The notes under the pieces were generated by a model that ran no database searches, was not told the origin of the DNA, and worked only from the letters and a program-made list of their open reading frames with translations. The translations under genes and the position numbers were made by a program. Below, piece after piece: positions 12,430-24,674 of a DNA stretch of 64,000 bases. Every line of letters starts with the position of its first letter. Within the stretch, counting starts at the first letter, position 1. Source of the DNA: Mimachlamys varia (lineage: Eukaryota > Mollusca > Bivalvia > Pectinida > Pectinidae); NCBI GenBank assembly GCA_947623455.1, contig OX392535.1, positions 36,418,688-36,482,687 on the forward strand, in the 5' to 3' direction.

Positions 12430-13760
12430 CACTTCGAATAAGCTGTAACAGTTATGTAACCAAACACTTTCACCAACTTGATGCGGTTTGAAATTCTTCC
12501 CTGCATTGTAACTCTTTTTAATGGAGGCGCTTGCGAATTTCAAGTTTTCTCTAACACTCCTGAACCCATTCAATTTTCTGTGACAAGAATTGTGCATATT
12601 CAATGAGGTCCTCATGCCCTTCTTCCTCAGAATGACTGTACATAAGGTCAACTGGACGAGACATTTCTCGCCCAAACATCATCTGAGCTGGTGTGTACCC
12701 CGAAGACTCATGAATAGATTATGGATATGCCATCATTAGCCGATCCCAATCTCTCTGTATTTCACTTATGAAAGGAGCCAGCATATTGTTAAAGGTCTGA
12801 TTGAACCTTTAAACTATCCCATTAGATTTTGAATATAGTGGGAGATTCCTAGTTTTTTCTAATATTCTAAGAACATGACACGTTTCAACAATAACACCGT
12901 ATTCCAAATTTCGGAATGGAGCTGTTTGGGAACTCCAAAATGATATACATATTTCTCTCTACTAAAATATTGGCTACTGTTGAATCTTCCATATCTTGCA
13001 ATGGGTATATGTGACACTACTTTGTAAAGTAATCAACAGTCATAAGAATAGACCTGTTACCATCATTGCTCGGGGCCTCAGGACGAAACATGTCTACGGT
13101 GATCCTTTATAATGATGCCCCAATATTGTGCTGTTGCAATGGGGCTCGTGGTGCTCGGAAAACATTCACGGGATGTATATGCATGGCCGACAAAAATATG
13201 CGACATCCCTACGTACCCCTTGCTAGTGAAAACGTTGACGGACTCGTACAAGTGTTTTCCTGTCCCTAAATATCCAGCTGTTCTACTACAATGAAACTCA
13301 ATCAAGACCCATGGGTGAAACATCTCGGGCAGTAAAATTTGTCATTCCACTTTCCGTCAATCAGTTCTTTCCCATTTCCGAAAATGGACTCCAGATTTAA
13401 ACCTTATGGAATTGGACCTGGCCCAGTAGTGTATTACTCTATGGAGTTTTTTTCTCATTCTCTATCAAATGATAAACAACTGTGATAACATTATCACCCA
13501 ATTGAAGGTTTTCAAGTATGATTGGCCCCTGATCACAATGAGGATCACCTCTCGCATCTGAAGACATTACGCCGTGCAATCACTGCATTTACAAGGAACT
13601 GTATTGGAATGGAGTGTCCCAGCTCTCTGCTGAACTTGGAAGTCATACTCCGAAAACCTCTTTAGGCATCTGGCTAGCTGACCCTCTGGGTTTCGAAAGT
13701 TTTGAAGCCACCTAAGCCGTGATATGAACGGACCAGAAGCGATGGCCATACAGATAACAG
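12430..13760 (-). pseudogene. Broken Ty3/gypsy pol (RNase H end to integrase)
   Basis: Minus-strand readings show, in order, the end of RNase H (RWLQNFRNPEGQLARCLKR near 13720-13660, then YDFQVQQRAGTLHSN), the integrase zinc-finger region (HCSRTAGYLGTGKH near 13290, then CRPC near 13195 in another frame) and the integrase core C-terminus (HESSGYTPAQMMFGREMSRP near 12710-12650). In Ty3/gypsy elements these lie in this same order. Several frame changes and in-frame stops, for example after MAYP, break the sequence. No flanking LTR pair was identified. It is a dead fragment. Confidence 0.85.
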
Positions 13761-15238
13761 TGTTTACCTAGAATGGACAAGACATGCATGTAGTTTGACT
13801 CTAAAATGACTAAGGTAGCAGATTACAGAACATTAATAGAACATTAACAGATTCTGGGAAACAAGGCCCATGTCCGAGAAACATAAACAAAGAGTGTGCA
13901 AATTACACATAAAGTTTGTATTAACATTTGCAAACAGAATTGTATTTACAACCCATAGAAAGGAATTAGAATTGTATAAAGTATCAACAACAAAAAGAAT
14001 GTTTTTCTTTAGTTCTATCTAAAACTTAAGATTACATACTAGATTGCAGAATTACCTGTGTACCAGCATAGGTCGTTTGTTTAGATTTTTCGCTATTTTC
14101 CCTCATGTGCTATCGAATTTTCACTTCCTGTAAAGCTAGCTTTTCAAGTGAAGATACCCGTTTCGGAAAGGCCAAAATTTTAATCTCTTACCAAAATTAT
14201 TGTGGTAAGAAATTAAAAGTTCTCTTTACAAATGTGAAGTCCGCAAAGTCCACTTTATCATGCTTACGCCAATTTTACTCATTATTTTTTTTTTAAATTT
14301 TGATAGGCATTATAATTTAGGGGTTATTTATTGAACAAAAATATCACCTATGGCTACAAAATCCTATTGTAAATTACTACCTTATACATCACTTTCTATT
14401 CCTTAAAATTTAATCAAAATCTTTTAGATGTCTGGAACATAACACAATCAACAAAATGATGTATCCGTTTCCTTTCTCCCTTGAATAGTTGCTGAGTAAA
14501 ACGAATTCTTTGACAGCTGAATTTTTACCAATTCTGCTCGTAGACTATCAATTAAAGGAAGTAATCTGAAAAATGGCATCTTCAATAAGTTTGTAGTTTT
14601 CATTAATAAAAATCCATTATGGGTGAAATTCGATGCTTTGAGATCATATGCATGTGAAAAACAAAATAGTTTAGTGGTAATGTTATGTTTTTTGCCTTAT
14701 TCTATGACGTCATAATTACTGTGATATCATCAAAACTGTGACGTCATCAATGGGTATGTATGATATCATCAATACTTTCTGAGATCCAAATGGTCACCTT
14801 GAATCCCATCACAACAACACTCTGGCAACAAACACATGTCCCCTAGCCGACGGACACTGCAAAAATGTCAGATATACTGAAATATCACACAGTATAGTAA
14901 CGTTTGCTTCTTCGGAGAAATGACGGTGACTCTCAGAAGTTGTGAAAATCATCAAATTTCACTCAAAACTTATTTGCTGCATCTGTCAATTTGGAAAATC
15001 ATAATTGACATGATTGACTTTACTAGATTAACCAGTATACTGATTTAGTTGAAAGAAAATCAGATAGTACAGACAATTGTACCTTTTCTCAATAAATATA
15101 AATTTACAATGATGTATGTACAGTATCCATGGATACCGGGTGCAAAACAGATTGAAACAGACCGAAATCATGTCTGGTAAGGAAGGAAGGTTGATATCCC
15201 GTACAATGTTCTCACATGACGTATACATTTTCATTTTA

Positions 15239-15445
15239 TTAAAAAAAATTTAATCGAAGATCTATCGAATTCGACAACAGGCTTAGTCTTCTCCTAGCCC
15301 GGATGTTAGCGCGCGAGGGGTCTGAATGTGGGAGGAAACCGGAGGACCCGGAAAAAACCCAGTGTTCGGGCAGGTGACCAGATACCTGTTCACGTCCGGC
15401 CGCCTTAGTGAAATGCAAGTGCGCTATCCACTGCACCGCTCGGCC
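15239..15445 (-). mobile_element. tRNA-derived SINE (box B lost)
   Basis: On the minus strand it starts with a tRNA-like head (GGCCGAGCGGTGCAGTGGAT, a box A type motif). A body with GGTCCTCCGGTTTCCTCCC and CGCGCGCTAACATCCGGGCT follows. The box B segment present in the duplicate at 21863-22075 is missing here: GTCCGGCCG runs directly into CCTTAG. Related copy on plus at 34368-34545. A 65-residue frame across it is not a gene. Confidence 0.8.
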
Positions 15446-15571
15446 ATGTACATAATATAGTATAACAAATTACAAAAATAACGATGAAAGGGGAGTAACT
15501 CCCATATACGTCCAGTGTTATATAGCAACAGAATCCATAGACTGGAAGTATGCAAACTCAATTTTTCCTAA

Positions 15572-15886
15572 AGGCCCAATATACGTAACTTTCAGCAAAA
15601 CTTGAAGCGAAAATCAAGTCTAATAACTTTTTATACTTATAGATTTAGTTAAGATGAACTGATATCAGCAATATTCAAGATGAATTCTTAAACGGTTACC
15701 GGTACAGCAGCAGTTGAAACTCGGTATTGGTAAACACGCGTCCATTTTGAACTGTCGTCTAAGTTCGGTTTGTTGTTGAAGTGGGCCCCACCTGAATTAT
15801 TTTCAATTCTTTGTATTTTTCTGTCAAGAGTTTCTTGATAGTTACCGCTCAGGTTTACTTTGTTATAGGCTTGTTTGCATGGTTAA
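15572..15886. mobile_element. TTAA-type MITE (AGGCCCAATA), right end lost
   Basis: Left terminal repeat AGGCCCAATATACGTAACTT preceded by CTAA. The body runs through CGGTTACCGGTACAGCAG and GAAGTGGGCCCCACCTGAAT and stops after CATGGTTAA, where the copy at 24675-25055 continues another 70 bp or so to its right terminal repeat. No coding capacity. Confidence 0.7.
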
Positions 15887-16070
15887 AATAAAAATCTGAA
15901 CATGCATGCAGTGTTGGTGCTTTTGAATGTGAATACAAATTTAGATTTTCTGACTGCCATAGTTTGATATTTTCATGACTGCATCGGCGATACTTATTTC
16001 AAGCTCATGTATTTACACTTTAAAATATAACACAAGATTTCATTTGTTATATTTCATATACTATTTTATT

Positions 16071-16865
16071 ACATTTTTGCCTGTGAAATATAGAAAATTA
16101 TCAAACTGATAAAACTTATATTTTCACTGCAGTGATGAGCAGTGAAAATATAAGATTTTGCCGTGAAAATATAAGATTTTGCAGTGAAAATAGAAGGCTT
16201 TTTCAGTGTAACGTGAAAAAATGACCCGATAATAAAATACCACCCGGGTCATTATTCTTCGTTGCAAAAGTTACCCGGGGTCGTTATTTAACAGTAGAAA
16301 TCGTACACGGTCATCTGTAAAAAAATGACCACATTCGATTCTTCCGTAATTCGTCCCGTGAAAAAGTGACCCGACGTAGCTTTCAACGGTGGGTAGTTTT
16401 CAACTGGGTCATTGTTTTCACGTAACACCGAAACTTTTGTATGAGTTGTTCCCCTTGATCGTATCTTGGAGACTCGCCATTGTTGTCGTCTGCTAGAACT
16501 TGTCTCTTGGGGAAAGATGGTCTTGACGAAATGGCACCAATAGTACATATTGATAGGAACTGCTGCAGGATTAAATATGAAATGAATTGAAAGATGAGAA
16601 TGGTTCAACTTTTCCGATCAGCTTATCCCAATCAGCTGTGTACTGGACCCGATCGGTTGTGATTTCGACGGATTACAGTAGACTTAGCTCCTTTGCAGTA
16701 GGCAAGTAGACCAAGAAAAAAAATAATGAAAGTATCTTAGTCCTCTTTCGAAATGTAATAAAAAGAAAATTCAATGGTTTGCCGTGCTACGCACTCGTGA
16801 AAATATAATAAAATCTGCCATACTCGTGAAATATATTCGATATTAAAAGGCAAACCATTGAATAT
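16071..16865. other. Unit 1-specific 0.8 kb, small inverted repeats
   Basis: Absent from unit 2. It contains repeated AGTGAAAATATAAGATTTTG motifs near 16135-16190, and an inverted pair TTCAATGGTTTGCC (16771-16784) and GGCAAACCATTGAA (about 16848-16861) flanking sequence with two CTCGTGAAATATA-like motifs. No gene is supported; the 106-residue minus frame at 16288-16608 has no recognisable feature. Confidence 0.5.
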
Positions 16866-17262
16866 CCTCTATATACTGTCTGTGTGGGTGTCTGTCTGTG
16901 TGGGTGTCTGTCTGTGTGGGTGTCTGTCTGTGTGGGTGTCTGTCTTTGTCTGTTTGTTTGTCTTTGTGTCTGACTGTATATCCGTGTCTGTATATATTTG
17001 TGGGGGTGTCTGTTTGTCTATCTGTGTGTATGTCTGTTTGTGCGTCGGTATGTATGTTTGTCTGTACGTATGTATGTGTCTGTATGTGTGTGTGTGTCTG
17101 TCTGTGTGTATCTAAGTGTACATTGTGTATGTGTGTGTCTGTCTGTGTGTATCTAAGTGTACATTGTGTATGTGGGTGTGTCTGTCTCTGTATGCATGTG
17201 TGACTGTCTTCTTGTGTGTCTGTATGTCTGCCTCCTTGTGTGTCTCTGTGTCTATATGTCTG
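16866..17262 (+). repeat. GT-rich minisatellite (TGTCTGTGTGGG type)
   Basis: Degenerate tandem of TCTGTCTGTGTGGGTG and TGTATGTATGTTTGTC types. One segment of about 57 bp containing ATCTAAGTGTACATTGTG occurs twice here but only once in the duplicate at 25252-25591, so copy number changed after the duplication. Cys/Val-rich frames on plus and His/Thr-rich frames on minus are artefacts. Confidence 0.85.
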
Positions 17263-20009
17263 TATAAAACTTGAATAAAAAATCATAGATTTCCATAAAA
17301 GATTGCACACATGTTGAAAAAAAATAAACAAATAAATTTGTGCCTTCTAGAACGCCATGAGGTTAATCTAAATGTTAGTAGAGTTTTTGCCTTTTCTTTT
17401 GAAAACGGTACGTCACGTTATTGAATTGGCTAATTATCTCGGAAACAAGGAACCAGTATTCTTTTGATAAAACTTGCAGCATACCCTAATCACCTACATA
17501 TGATGTGTAATGCTGTGTCATTAGGTCACTGCGGCCTCAAATTCAAGTTCAAAGGGAACTTCAATGTCAAAGGCAAAAAATGTTCGAACATTCAAAAGTC
17601 GCAAATGTAAATATAAAATTATGATATTAATTATTAAATAAACAAGATAAAAACAAAAATGAAATGTTTTGAATTGGGAATAACATCAAGATTAGACAAT
17701 GTACATTTGTATTCAGGTTGACACATGTATTTCCCTTCATATTTCCACGTAGCACTTAATATTGAATGCTAATAGAGACAATTACAAGATTCTTTTATAT
17801 TACTGGTTGGATGACTACTGTGCAATCCCCTTAAATTATTTGCTAAACATCTGTAATATGAATTGATTTTCTTGCACGGTAAAGTATTTGGTTTTTATTG
17901 TGGGAAAAGGCTAAAATGTAAATTTTGTAGAAGGTAATGAGTTATTAAGCATTCAAATGAATGGCTACATTAACGTATAATATCCATAAAACCTATACTA
18001 CTGGTCATAGGTCAGTAACAGATGATCTTACTTGAGTGTACATGTCATATTGACTTTATTGAATCAGCTTAAAATTTTGATATGAGACAAGCATTTAGGC
18101 GTGTTTTATCAATTACAAACGCCATGAAATTGAATGTTACCATATATTTATAAAGTGTGATTCTTAATTTGAACCACAACTAGATGTATAATCAGCTGGC
18201 TTAATACTAGGTCAAAACCAAAGTGCTCTGACCGCAGTGGTGTTGATCCATGCAATGAAAATTATCTCCAGATTGTTTTGAAGAAATGAAGAAACGTTTT
18301 AACAGCAAAGAATGAACTGAAGTGTAAATATATTATCATTAAGAATTTTCAACAAAATAAATAGCCTATTGCCATATTTATGATATGGCAATTTAACAAA
18401 ATAATATACTTTACTAGTACGTCAGCCATGTGTAGTTGCCGATGGACCATTGCACCAAAACGAACAAACTAAAATACGACTCAGCAATAGGATAATTTTA
18501 TGAGCTTTTAATATCATCAACACCGCTGTTTCCATATTGATTCCATTAAGTATGTTTGATGTTAAACTAATGATTGAATTTATTTGTTTCGATAAACATT
18601 AAGCCATTGCAACACCTGATAACGTACGACGACAGATGCAACCGGAGACAATGCGTTGAAATAAGAAAAATGCACGTAGGTTATAACTAATAGTCCCAAT
18701 TCATTTTTCAGTATGTATTTTGCCGGTTCGCAGCACTCGTTTTGGTGAACAACTATTACAACAAGTACTAATTGTAACGGGGGAACGTTACAAAAATCCT
18801 CCCAAACCCATACAGTTCGGTTCGCAGGGTTTCAATGCACGCATGAATGCATGTATATACCAAAATTTCATAAAAATGGAACGATATTTAAATTTCCAAC
18901 AAAAGGAGGCAAGGAGGCGGCAGCCATTCTGTTGAATCCCGGAAATCAAGTTACGGTGTTGTTCGTAGAGTCAAAACACACAGATCTACATACCAAAGTA
19001 TTTGAGCGAAATCGGACAATGTCTAAATTTCGACCAATCGGAACCTACAATATATGGCAGCCATTTAAATGCAATGCTGCGGGAAAAAAAGTTTTGTAAA
19101 TCTAGACACCTCCTCCAATACCCACGTGAAGTTTTATTAGAATTTAACTTATAGTTTCTGGGAGCATGCAAAGACACCAATAACGGTAGGAAAGTAGGAA
19201 GAAGAAGATTTAAGGAGCAGAGTTAAATCAATAAGTTTGGGGACATAATTACCTTACTGATTAAGTTGTTGGGGATGATCTATACGCGGAACCATACACA
19301 TTCGATTTTTTCAAGAAACTGATATTATAATACTAAGTTGAATAACTGTTATATTATACAGAATATCCAAGGGCGGTCCTTCATTGGAATGTCTCCGTAC
19401 CGTGGGCTGTGACTACTGCCAGATTCGGGAAAGTCTCTGTAAGGACAGAACTGTATGGTATACAGAGACATTGTGTCATGGCATGAAATAAATAATTGAT
19501 AAAAATTCACACGTCAACACCGATGCAAGTACTTAGGTATTTCACAAATCAAAAGATAAAGCTGATGGTGGGCTGAATATATAGATTTAGACCTTCTTGA
19601 GTATGTTATCTGTTTTACGTGTTGTCAAAGTTTTAACAATGTACACAAAAATCTGCTTCAATCGAAACAATTTACTCATGCCATACTATTTTGACAGGAT
19701 CCACACTTAACTTGCGTGTTATTATTTTATTAAAATAAATTTAAGATTTTCACTAGGGAGCAGACACATCAGGAAGTTTGCTTTCTTCTTTCGTTCTTTC
19801 GCTTTTTTTTACACCTCGATTATATTTATACTGGTAATCTTGCATTGAAGCCAAGTGGGAGGGTTTTCTCTAATATATTGTTTATGGTTTAAGACGGTTG
19901 TAATGAAAAACCCCTGCTTTTGACCTGTCAGTTTAATTTCCTGTATTCTGTAGGTTAGGTCATTCAGTTTCTTTCCATGGTTTCTGCGGTTAAGGACACA
20001 CTACGATTC

Positions 20010-20375
20010 AGCTGTAATAGTTATGTAATCAAACACTTTCACCAACTTGATGCGGTTTGAAATTCTTCCCTGCATTGTAACTCTTTTTAATGGAGGCGCT
20101 TACGAATTGCAAGTTTTCTCTAACACTCCTGAACCCATTCAATTTTCTGTGACAAGGATTGTGCATATTCAATGAGGTCCTCATGCCCTTCTTCCTCAGA
20201 ATGACTGTACATAAGGTCAACTGCATTGGAATGGAGTGTCCCAGCTCTCTGCTGAACTTGGAAGTCAAACTCCGACAACCTCTTTAGGCATCTGGCTAGC
20301 TGACCCTCTGGGTTTCGAAAGTTTTGAAGCCACCTAAGCCGTGATATGTACGGACCAGAAACGATGGCCATACAG
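20010..20375 (-). pseudogene. Second gypsy pol remnant, integrase mostly deleted
   Basis: Duplicate of the 12430-13760 remnant, with 947 bp missing. RNase H text (QLARCLKRLSEFDFQVQQ) runs through the GTLHSNA motif straight into VDLMYSHSEEEGHEDLIEYA from the integrase end, in one open frame of 83 codons. This frame is an accident of the deletion and not a functional protein. The junction keeps a single AACTG, which borders both deletion ends in unit 1. Confidence 0.85.
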
Positions 20376-21862
20376 ATAGCAGTGTTTACCTAGAATGGAC
20401 AAGACATGCATGTAGTTTGACTAAGGTACCTTGAATAAGGTAGCAGATTACAGAACATTAATAGAACATTAACAGATTCTGGGAAACAAGGCCTATGTCC
20501 GAGAAACATAAACACAGAGTGTGCAAATTACACATAAAGTTTGTATTAACATTTGCAAACAGAATTGTATTTACAACCCATAGAAAGAAATTAGAATTGT
20601 ATAAAGTATAAACAACAAAAAGAATGTTTTTCTTTAGTTCTATCTCAAACTTAAGATTGCATACTAGATTGCAGAATTACCTGTGTACCAGCATAGGTCG
20701 TTTGTTTAGATTTTTCGCTATTTTCCCTCATGTGCTGTCGAATTTTTACTTCCTGTAAAGCTAGCTTTACATGTGAAGATACCCGTTTCGGAAAGGCCAA
20801 AATTTTAATCTCTTACCAAAATTATTTTGGTAAGAAATTAAAAGTTCTCTTTACAAATGTGAAGTCCGCAAAGTCCACTTTATCATGCTTACGCCAATTT
20901 TACTCATTATGTTTTTTTGAATTTTGATAGGCATTATAATATAGGGGTTATTTATTGAACAAAAATATCACCTATGGCTACAAAATCCTATTGTAAACTG
21001 CTACCTTATACATCACTTTCTATTCCTTAAAATTTAATTAAAATCTTTTAGATGTCTGGAAAATAACTCAATCAACAAAATGATGTATCCGTTTCCTTTC
21101 TCCCTTGAATAGTTGCTGAGTAAAAAGAATTCTTTGACAGCTGAATTTTTACCAATTCTGCTCGCAGACTATCAATTAAAGGAAGTAATCTGAAAAATGG
21201 CATCTTCAATAAGTTTGTAGTTTTCATTAATAAAATTCCATTATGGGTGAAATTCGATGCTTTGAGATCATATGCATGTAAAAAACAAAATAGTTTAGTG
21301 GTAATGTTATGTTTTTTGCCTTATTCTATGACGTCATAATTACTGTGATATCATCAAAACTGTGACGTCATCAATGGGTATGTATGATATCATCAATACT
21401 TTCTGAGATCCAAATGGTCACCTGGAATCCCATCACAACAACACTCTGGCAACAAACACATGTCCCCTAGCCGACGGACACTGCAAAAATGTCAGATATA
21501 CTGAAATATCACACAGTATAGTAACGTTTGCTTCTTCAGAGAAATGACGGTGACTCTCAGAAGTTGTGAAAATCATCAAATTTCACTCAAAACTTATTTT
21601 CTGCATCTGTCAATTTGGAAAATCATAATTGACATGATTGACTTTACAAGATTAACCAGTATACTGATTTAGTTGAAAGAAAATCAGATAGTACAGACAA
21701 TTGTACCTTTTTTCAATACATATAAATTTACAATGATGTATGTACAGTATCCATGGATACCGGGTGCAAAACAGATTGAAACAGACCGAAATCATGTCTG
21801 GTAAGGAAGGAAGGTTGATATCCCGTACAATGTTCTCACATGACGTATACATTTTCATTTTA

Positions 21863-22075
21863 TTAAAGAAAATTTAATCGAAGATCTATAGAATTCGACA
21901 ACAGGCTTAGTCTTCTCCTAGCCCGGATGTTAGCGCGCGAGGGGTCTGAATGTGGGAGGAAACCGGAGGACCCGGAAAAAAACCAGTGTTCGGTCAGGTG
22001 ACCAGATACCTTTTCACATCCGGCCGGGGAATCGAACCCCGGCCGCCTTAGTGAAATGCAAGTCCGCTCGACCAT
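21863..22075 (-). mobile_element. tRNA-derived SINE (box A damaged)
   Basis: Duplicate of 15239-15445. It retains a good box B (GGGGTTCGATTCCCCGG on the minus strand, 22022-22046) but has lost part of the tRNA head, including the GTGCAGTGGATAGCG stretch. The body (TCCTCCGGTTTCCTCCC, CGCGCGCTAACATCCGGG) is intact. The 127-residue minus-strand frame here is spurious. Confidence 0.8.
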
Positions 22076-22497
22076 GTTCATAATATAGTATAACAAATTA
22101 CAAAAATAACGATGAAAGGGGAGTAACTCCCACATACGTCCAGTGTTATATAGCAACAGAATCCATAGACTGCAAGGACTTCTGACCATAACGTTCAAAG
22201 ACATACACTGGCTGCGGTCATTCACCCAAGCAATCCTTAGATCCATGCCTTACAAAACTAAGAGATTTATAATAATTATTTTTTTAATAGATTCATAATT
22301 TGAATCATTCAAAGTCATCATTTTTTTTCATCATCATTAAATTACCTGTATTCATCATTATATTTTGTTTCATCAAAATGTATACATTCTGTATACAGCT
22401 TGTAAAGAACGTTTATATCTCTTAATGTTCCCACATGACGTATTTATCATATACAAATTCCCAACCTGACGTATACATCATGTATATGTAGTAGGAT

Positions 22498-22660
22498 GCA
22501 AGTGTGTTTCAAATAATGTAATGGAATGCATGTTTGTTTCAAATAATGTAAAGGGATTTATGTGTGTTTCAAACGATGTTTTGAAAGTCATGTTTATTTA
22601 AAACGATGACGTGTGATGCATATTATGTGGCAAATGTTGCATATGTGTTTAAAATGTAAA
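22498..22660. repeat. Short tandem repeat, unit about 40 bp
   Basis: About four diverged copies of a unit with GTGTTTCAAATAATGTAA / TTTGTTTCAAATAATG / GTGTTTCAAACGATG / TATTTAAAACGATGA. Spacing is about 38-42 bp. Confidence 0.6.
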
Positions 22661-23096
22661 GATATGTTTGTGTGATTTGGTGCTGTACGACATTGAGAAA
22701 TGTAGTCGCTTCATTCAAAAGTGTAGTGAGATACACGTGGAATCTTATCGCCACCAGTAGAACTCTCCAAATAGGAGGGGATAAACGAGTACTCGCTGGG
22801 ACAATGCATAAAGTAATATATGTTAGCGCCTACACACTCAAAATACAAATTTCCGCGAATTTGCATGTATTGATTTGTTTATATTTTGAAGTCAGCAGGT
22901 ATCGCCTAATCTATGTAAGAAAGAAAGAATACATATTTGACCAGTGCAGCAATCAGACATGATAAATAGCCAGATATTGAACAAGAGATGAAGCCAAAAC
23001 GTCTCCACGGACAACGGCGTACATATTAATATGCGATACATTTAAATAAAGTAAACACCAGAGGGCTTGGTTTAGACAAACATTATTATAAAAATT

Positions 23097-23420
23097 TCGT
23101 CCGTGCCCTGTTACTGTCTTTGGGTCCTGTTTGAGGTGACCTTGTCCAAGACCTGGTGACATCTTGAGGGCCTTAGTGGTCACTTTGTCCGTGCCCTGGT
23201 ACTGTCTTGGGGTCTTATGGGAAGTGACTTTGTCCGAGACGTAGTGTCATCTTGATGGCCTGTTTGTGGTCACTTTGTCCGTGTCTTAGTGCAGTCTTCT
23301 GGTCCTTTATGGGATAACCTTGCACAAAACCTGGTGACATCTTGATGGCCTGTGTGGCCACTTTGTCCGTGTACTGGTACTGTCGTGGGATCCTATGTGA
23401 GGTGACCTTGTCCTAGACAT
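23097..23420. repeat. Tandem repeat, unit about 90 bp
   Basis: Three to four diverged units, each with TTTGTCCGTG, TGGTACTGTC, GGTCCT, GTGACCTTGTCC, ACCTGGTGACATCTTGA and GGCC. The minus frame 22953-23183 overlaps it and is rejected. Confidence 0.7.
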
Positions 23421-24049
23421 TGTGTGATCTTGGTTTAATTAATAAGGTCTCAGCGGTCAAATGTGTTAACAATCGTCAAGTAACTTCTTTCAATAACCAA
23501 AACGTTCATGGTACTGATTTTCTCCTACAGACGTCAAATGTGTTTAAAATATTTCAGCAACTTCTTAACAGTAACCAAATGACTCAATGTACTGATATCG
23601 GGTCACTATCATGTTTTGATGATGGGCGATAGTTTTAAAAATGAATTACCTTGTCCTAATTTCGAGGTAACAGGGATCAAATGTTTTAAAACTCGTTCAA
23701 ACAACTTCTTTTCGGTTAACGAAAAAAACCACTGTACTGATGATTGATAACTGATAATTAGGTGTAAGGATGTTAAACTGCTTTCAAGGTCACATGTACC
23801 AAATATTGAAAATCTCTTCCAATCAACTTCTCAATTAAGTCTTAATTCAGTTAAGACAATTAATTTTCCGTCATGAAAGACAGTGTACCGTTTCTTTTAC
23901 TTCTGAAACATTGTCCCTTTTCCTCAAAATTCAAGGTATTTTATATTTAGGTTAACAGTTTTGGCCAACAAAACACTTCATGAGAAGGGCCATTGGTTTT
24001 GGAAATACTAGATCCCCCAAAGGTTTTTAATTTCCCATCGCAAAAACAA

Positions 24050-24173
24050 TTAAGGAATTGCTTTTTATTTTGATTAGTTTATGATATCATAAACTCAATG
24101 GAGCGTAAGATGAATTTAACTGACTGCTCCATTGGATTTATGATCTCATAAACTTAAAAAGCAATTCCTTAAT
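24050..24173. repeat. Foldback, about 124 bp
   Basis: Left arm TTAAGGAATTGCTTTTT through AGTTTATGATATCATAAACT and CAATGGAGC; right arm GCTCCATTGG, ATTTATGATCTCATAAACT and AAAAAGCAATTCCTTAA. Each arm itself contains a small palindrome (TTATGATATCATAA), so the fold is nested. Confidence 0.8.
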
Positions 24174-24373
24174 ATTAACATTTGTAAAATATTGTGCTTT
24201 TGAAAGTTCTATCAGCGGACATCAATTTCATTTCAAAACTTATCAACGTGAGAGCGAGTCAATGGAAATAGCAGCATGGATTTTGATATGATGTCCCGAA
24301 CCGGGTAATTGCAAAGCTCGGCCACATGTATTGTTGTCGACGATTTGGCCCGTTTTCAAGTATATATTTACTC

Positions 24374-24524
24374 AAGAATTAACCCTTATTTGTTTAGTTT
24401 AGGATATCAAAAATCAAATGGAGCTCGAGGTAAAGTGCGTAAGAGCAAAGCGTTGACGTAAAATTACCGATTGCTCCGTTGGATGTATGACCGCATAACT
24501 AAACAAAATAAAAGGTTAATTCTT
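24374..24524. repeat. Foldback, about 151 bp
   Basis: Left arm AAGAATTAACCCTTATTTG, TTAGTTTAGGATATC, CAAATGGAGC; right arm GCTCCGTTGGATGTATG, AACTAAACAAAATAAAAGG, TTAATTCTT. Same layout as 24050-24173, and the CAAATGGAGC and GCTCCGTTGG blocks correspond. Confidence 0.7.
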
Positions 24525-24674
24525 ATATTTACAGTATTATTTATTTTAAAGGTCCTATTTGCGGACATAATTGTCATTTAAAAACTAATAGTCAGCGTAG
24601 ATTGTAAATATATTATATAATTGTTTTTTTTTTTTTTTTTTTTTGCTTTTGTTGGCAAACTCTATTTTACCTAA

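Larger units (their letters stand above)
10063..17599. repeat. Tandem duplication of about 7.5 kb, unit 1
   Basis: 10063-15540 matches 17597-22165, 15546-16070 matches 24656-25250, and 16860-17596 matches 25252-25786, in the same order and orientation. The unit joins directly to unit 2 at 17596-17599 through a shared AAGT. Unit 1 keeps about 800 bp (16070-16860) that unit 2 lacks. It also keeps 947 bp inside the gypsy remnant. Many long stretches are nearly identical, so the duplication is fairly recent. Confidence 0.88.
22166..24655. other. Unit 2-specific insertion of about 2.5 kb
   Basis: Falls between two blocks that are adjacent in unit 1 (15540/15546). It contains short tandem repeats (22498-22660, 23097-23420), two foldbacks (24050-24173, 24374-24524) and a poly-T run near 24626. 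No gene is seen. The plus frame 22672-22962 (96 residues) has no domain or splice support. Confidence 0.65.

Noticed and set aside
16843..17331. His/Thr-rich 162-codon minus frame and Cys/Val-rich plus frames
   Set aside because: Pure by-products of the GT-rich minisatellite; the duplicate at 25252-25591 shows the same.
20120..20371. 83-codon open frame as an intact protein
   Set aside because: It is a deletion fusion of two pol remnants from a dead retroelement.
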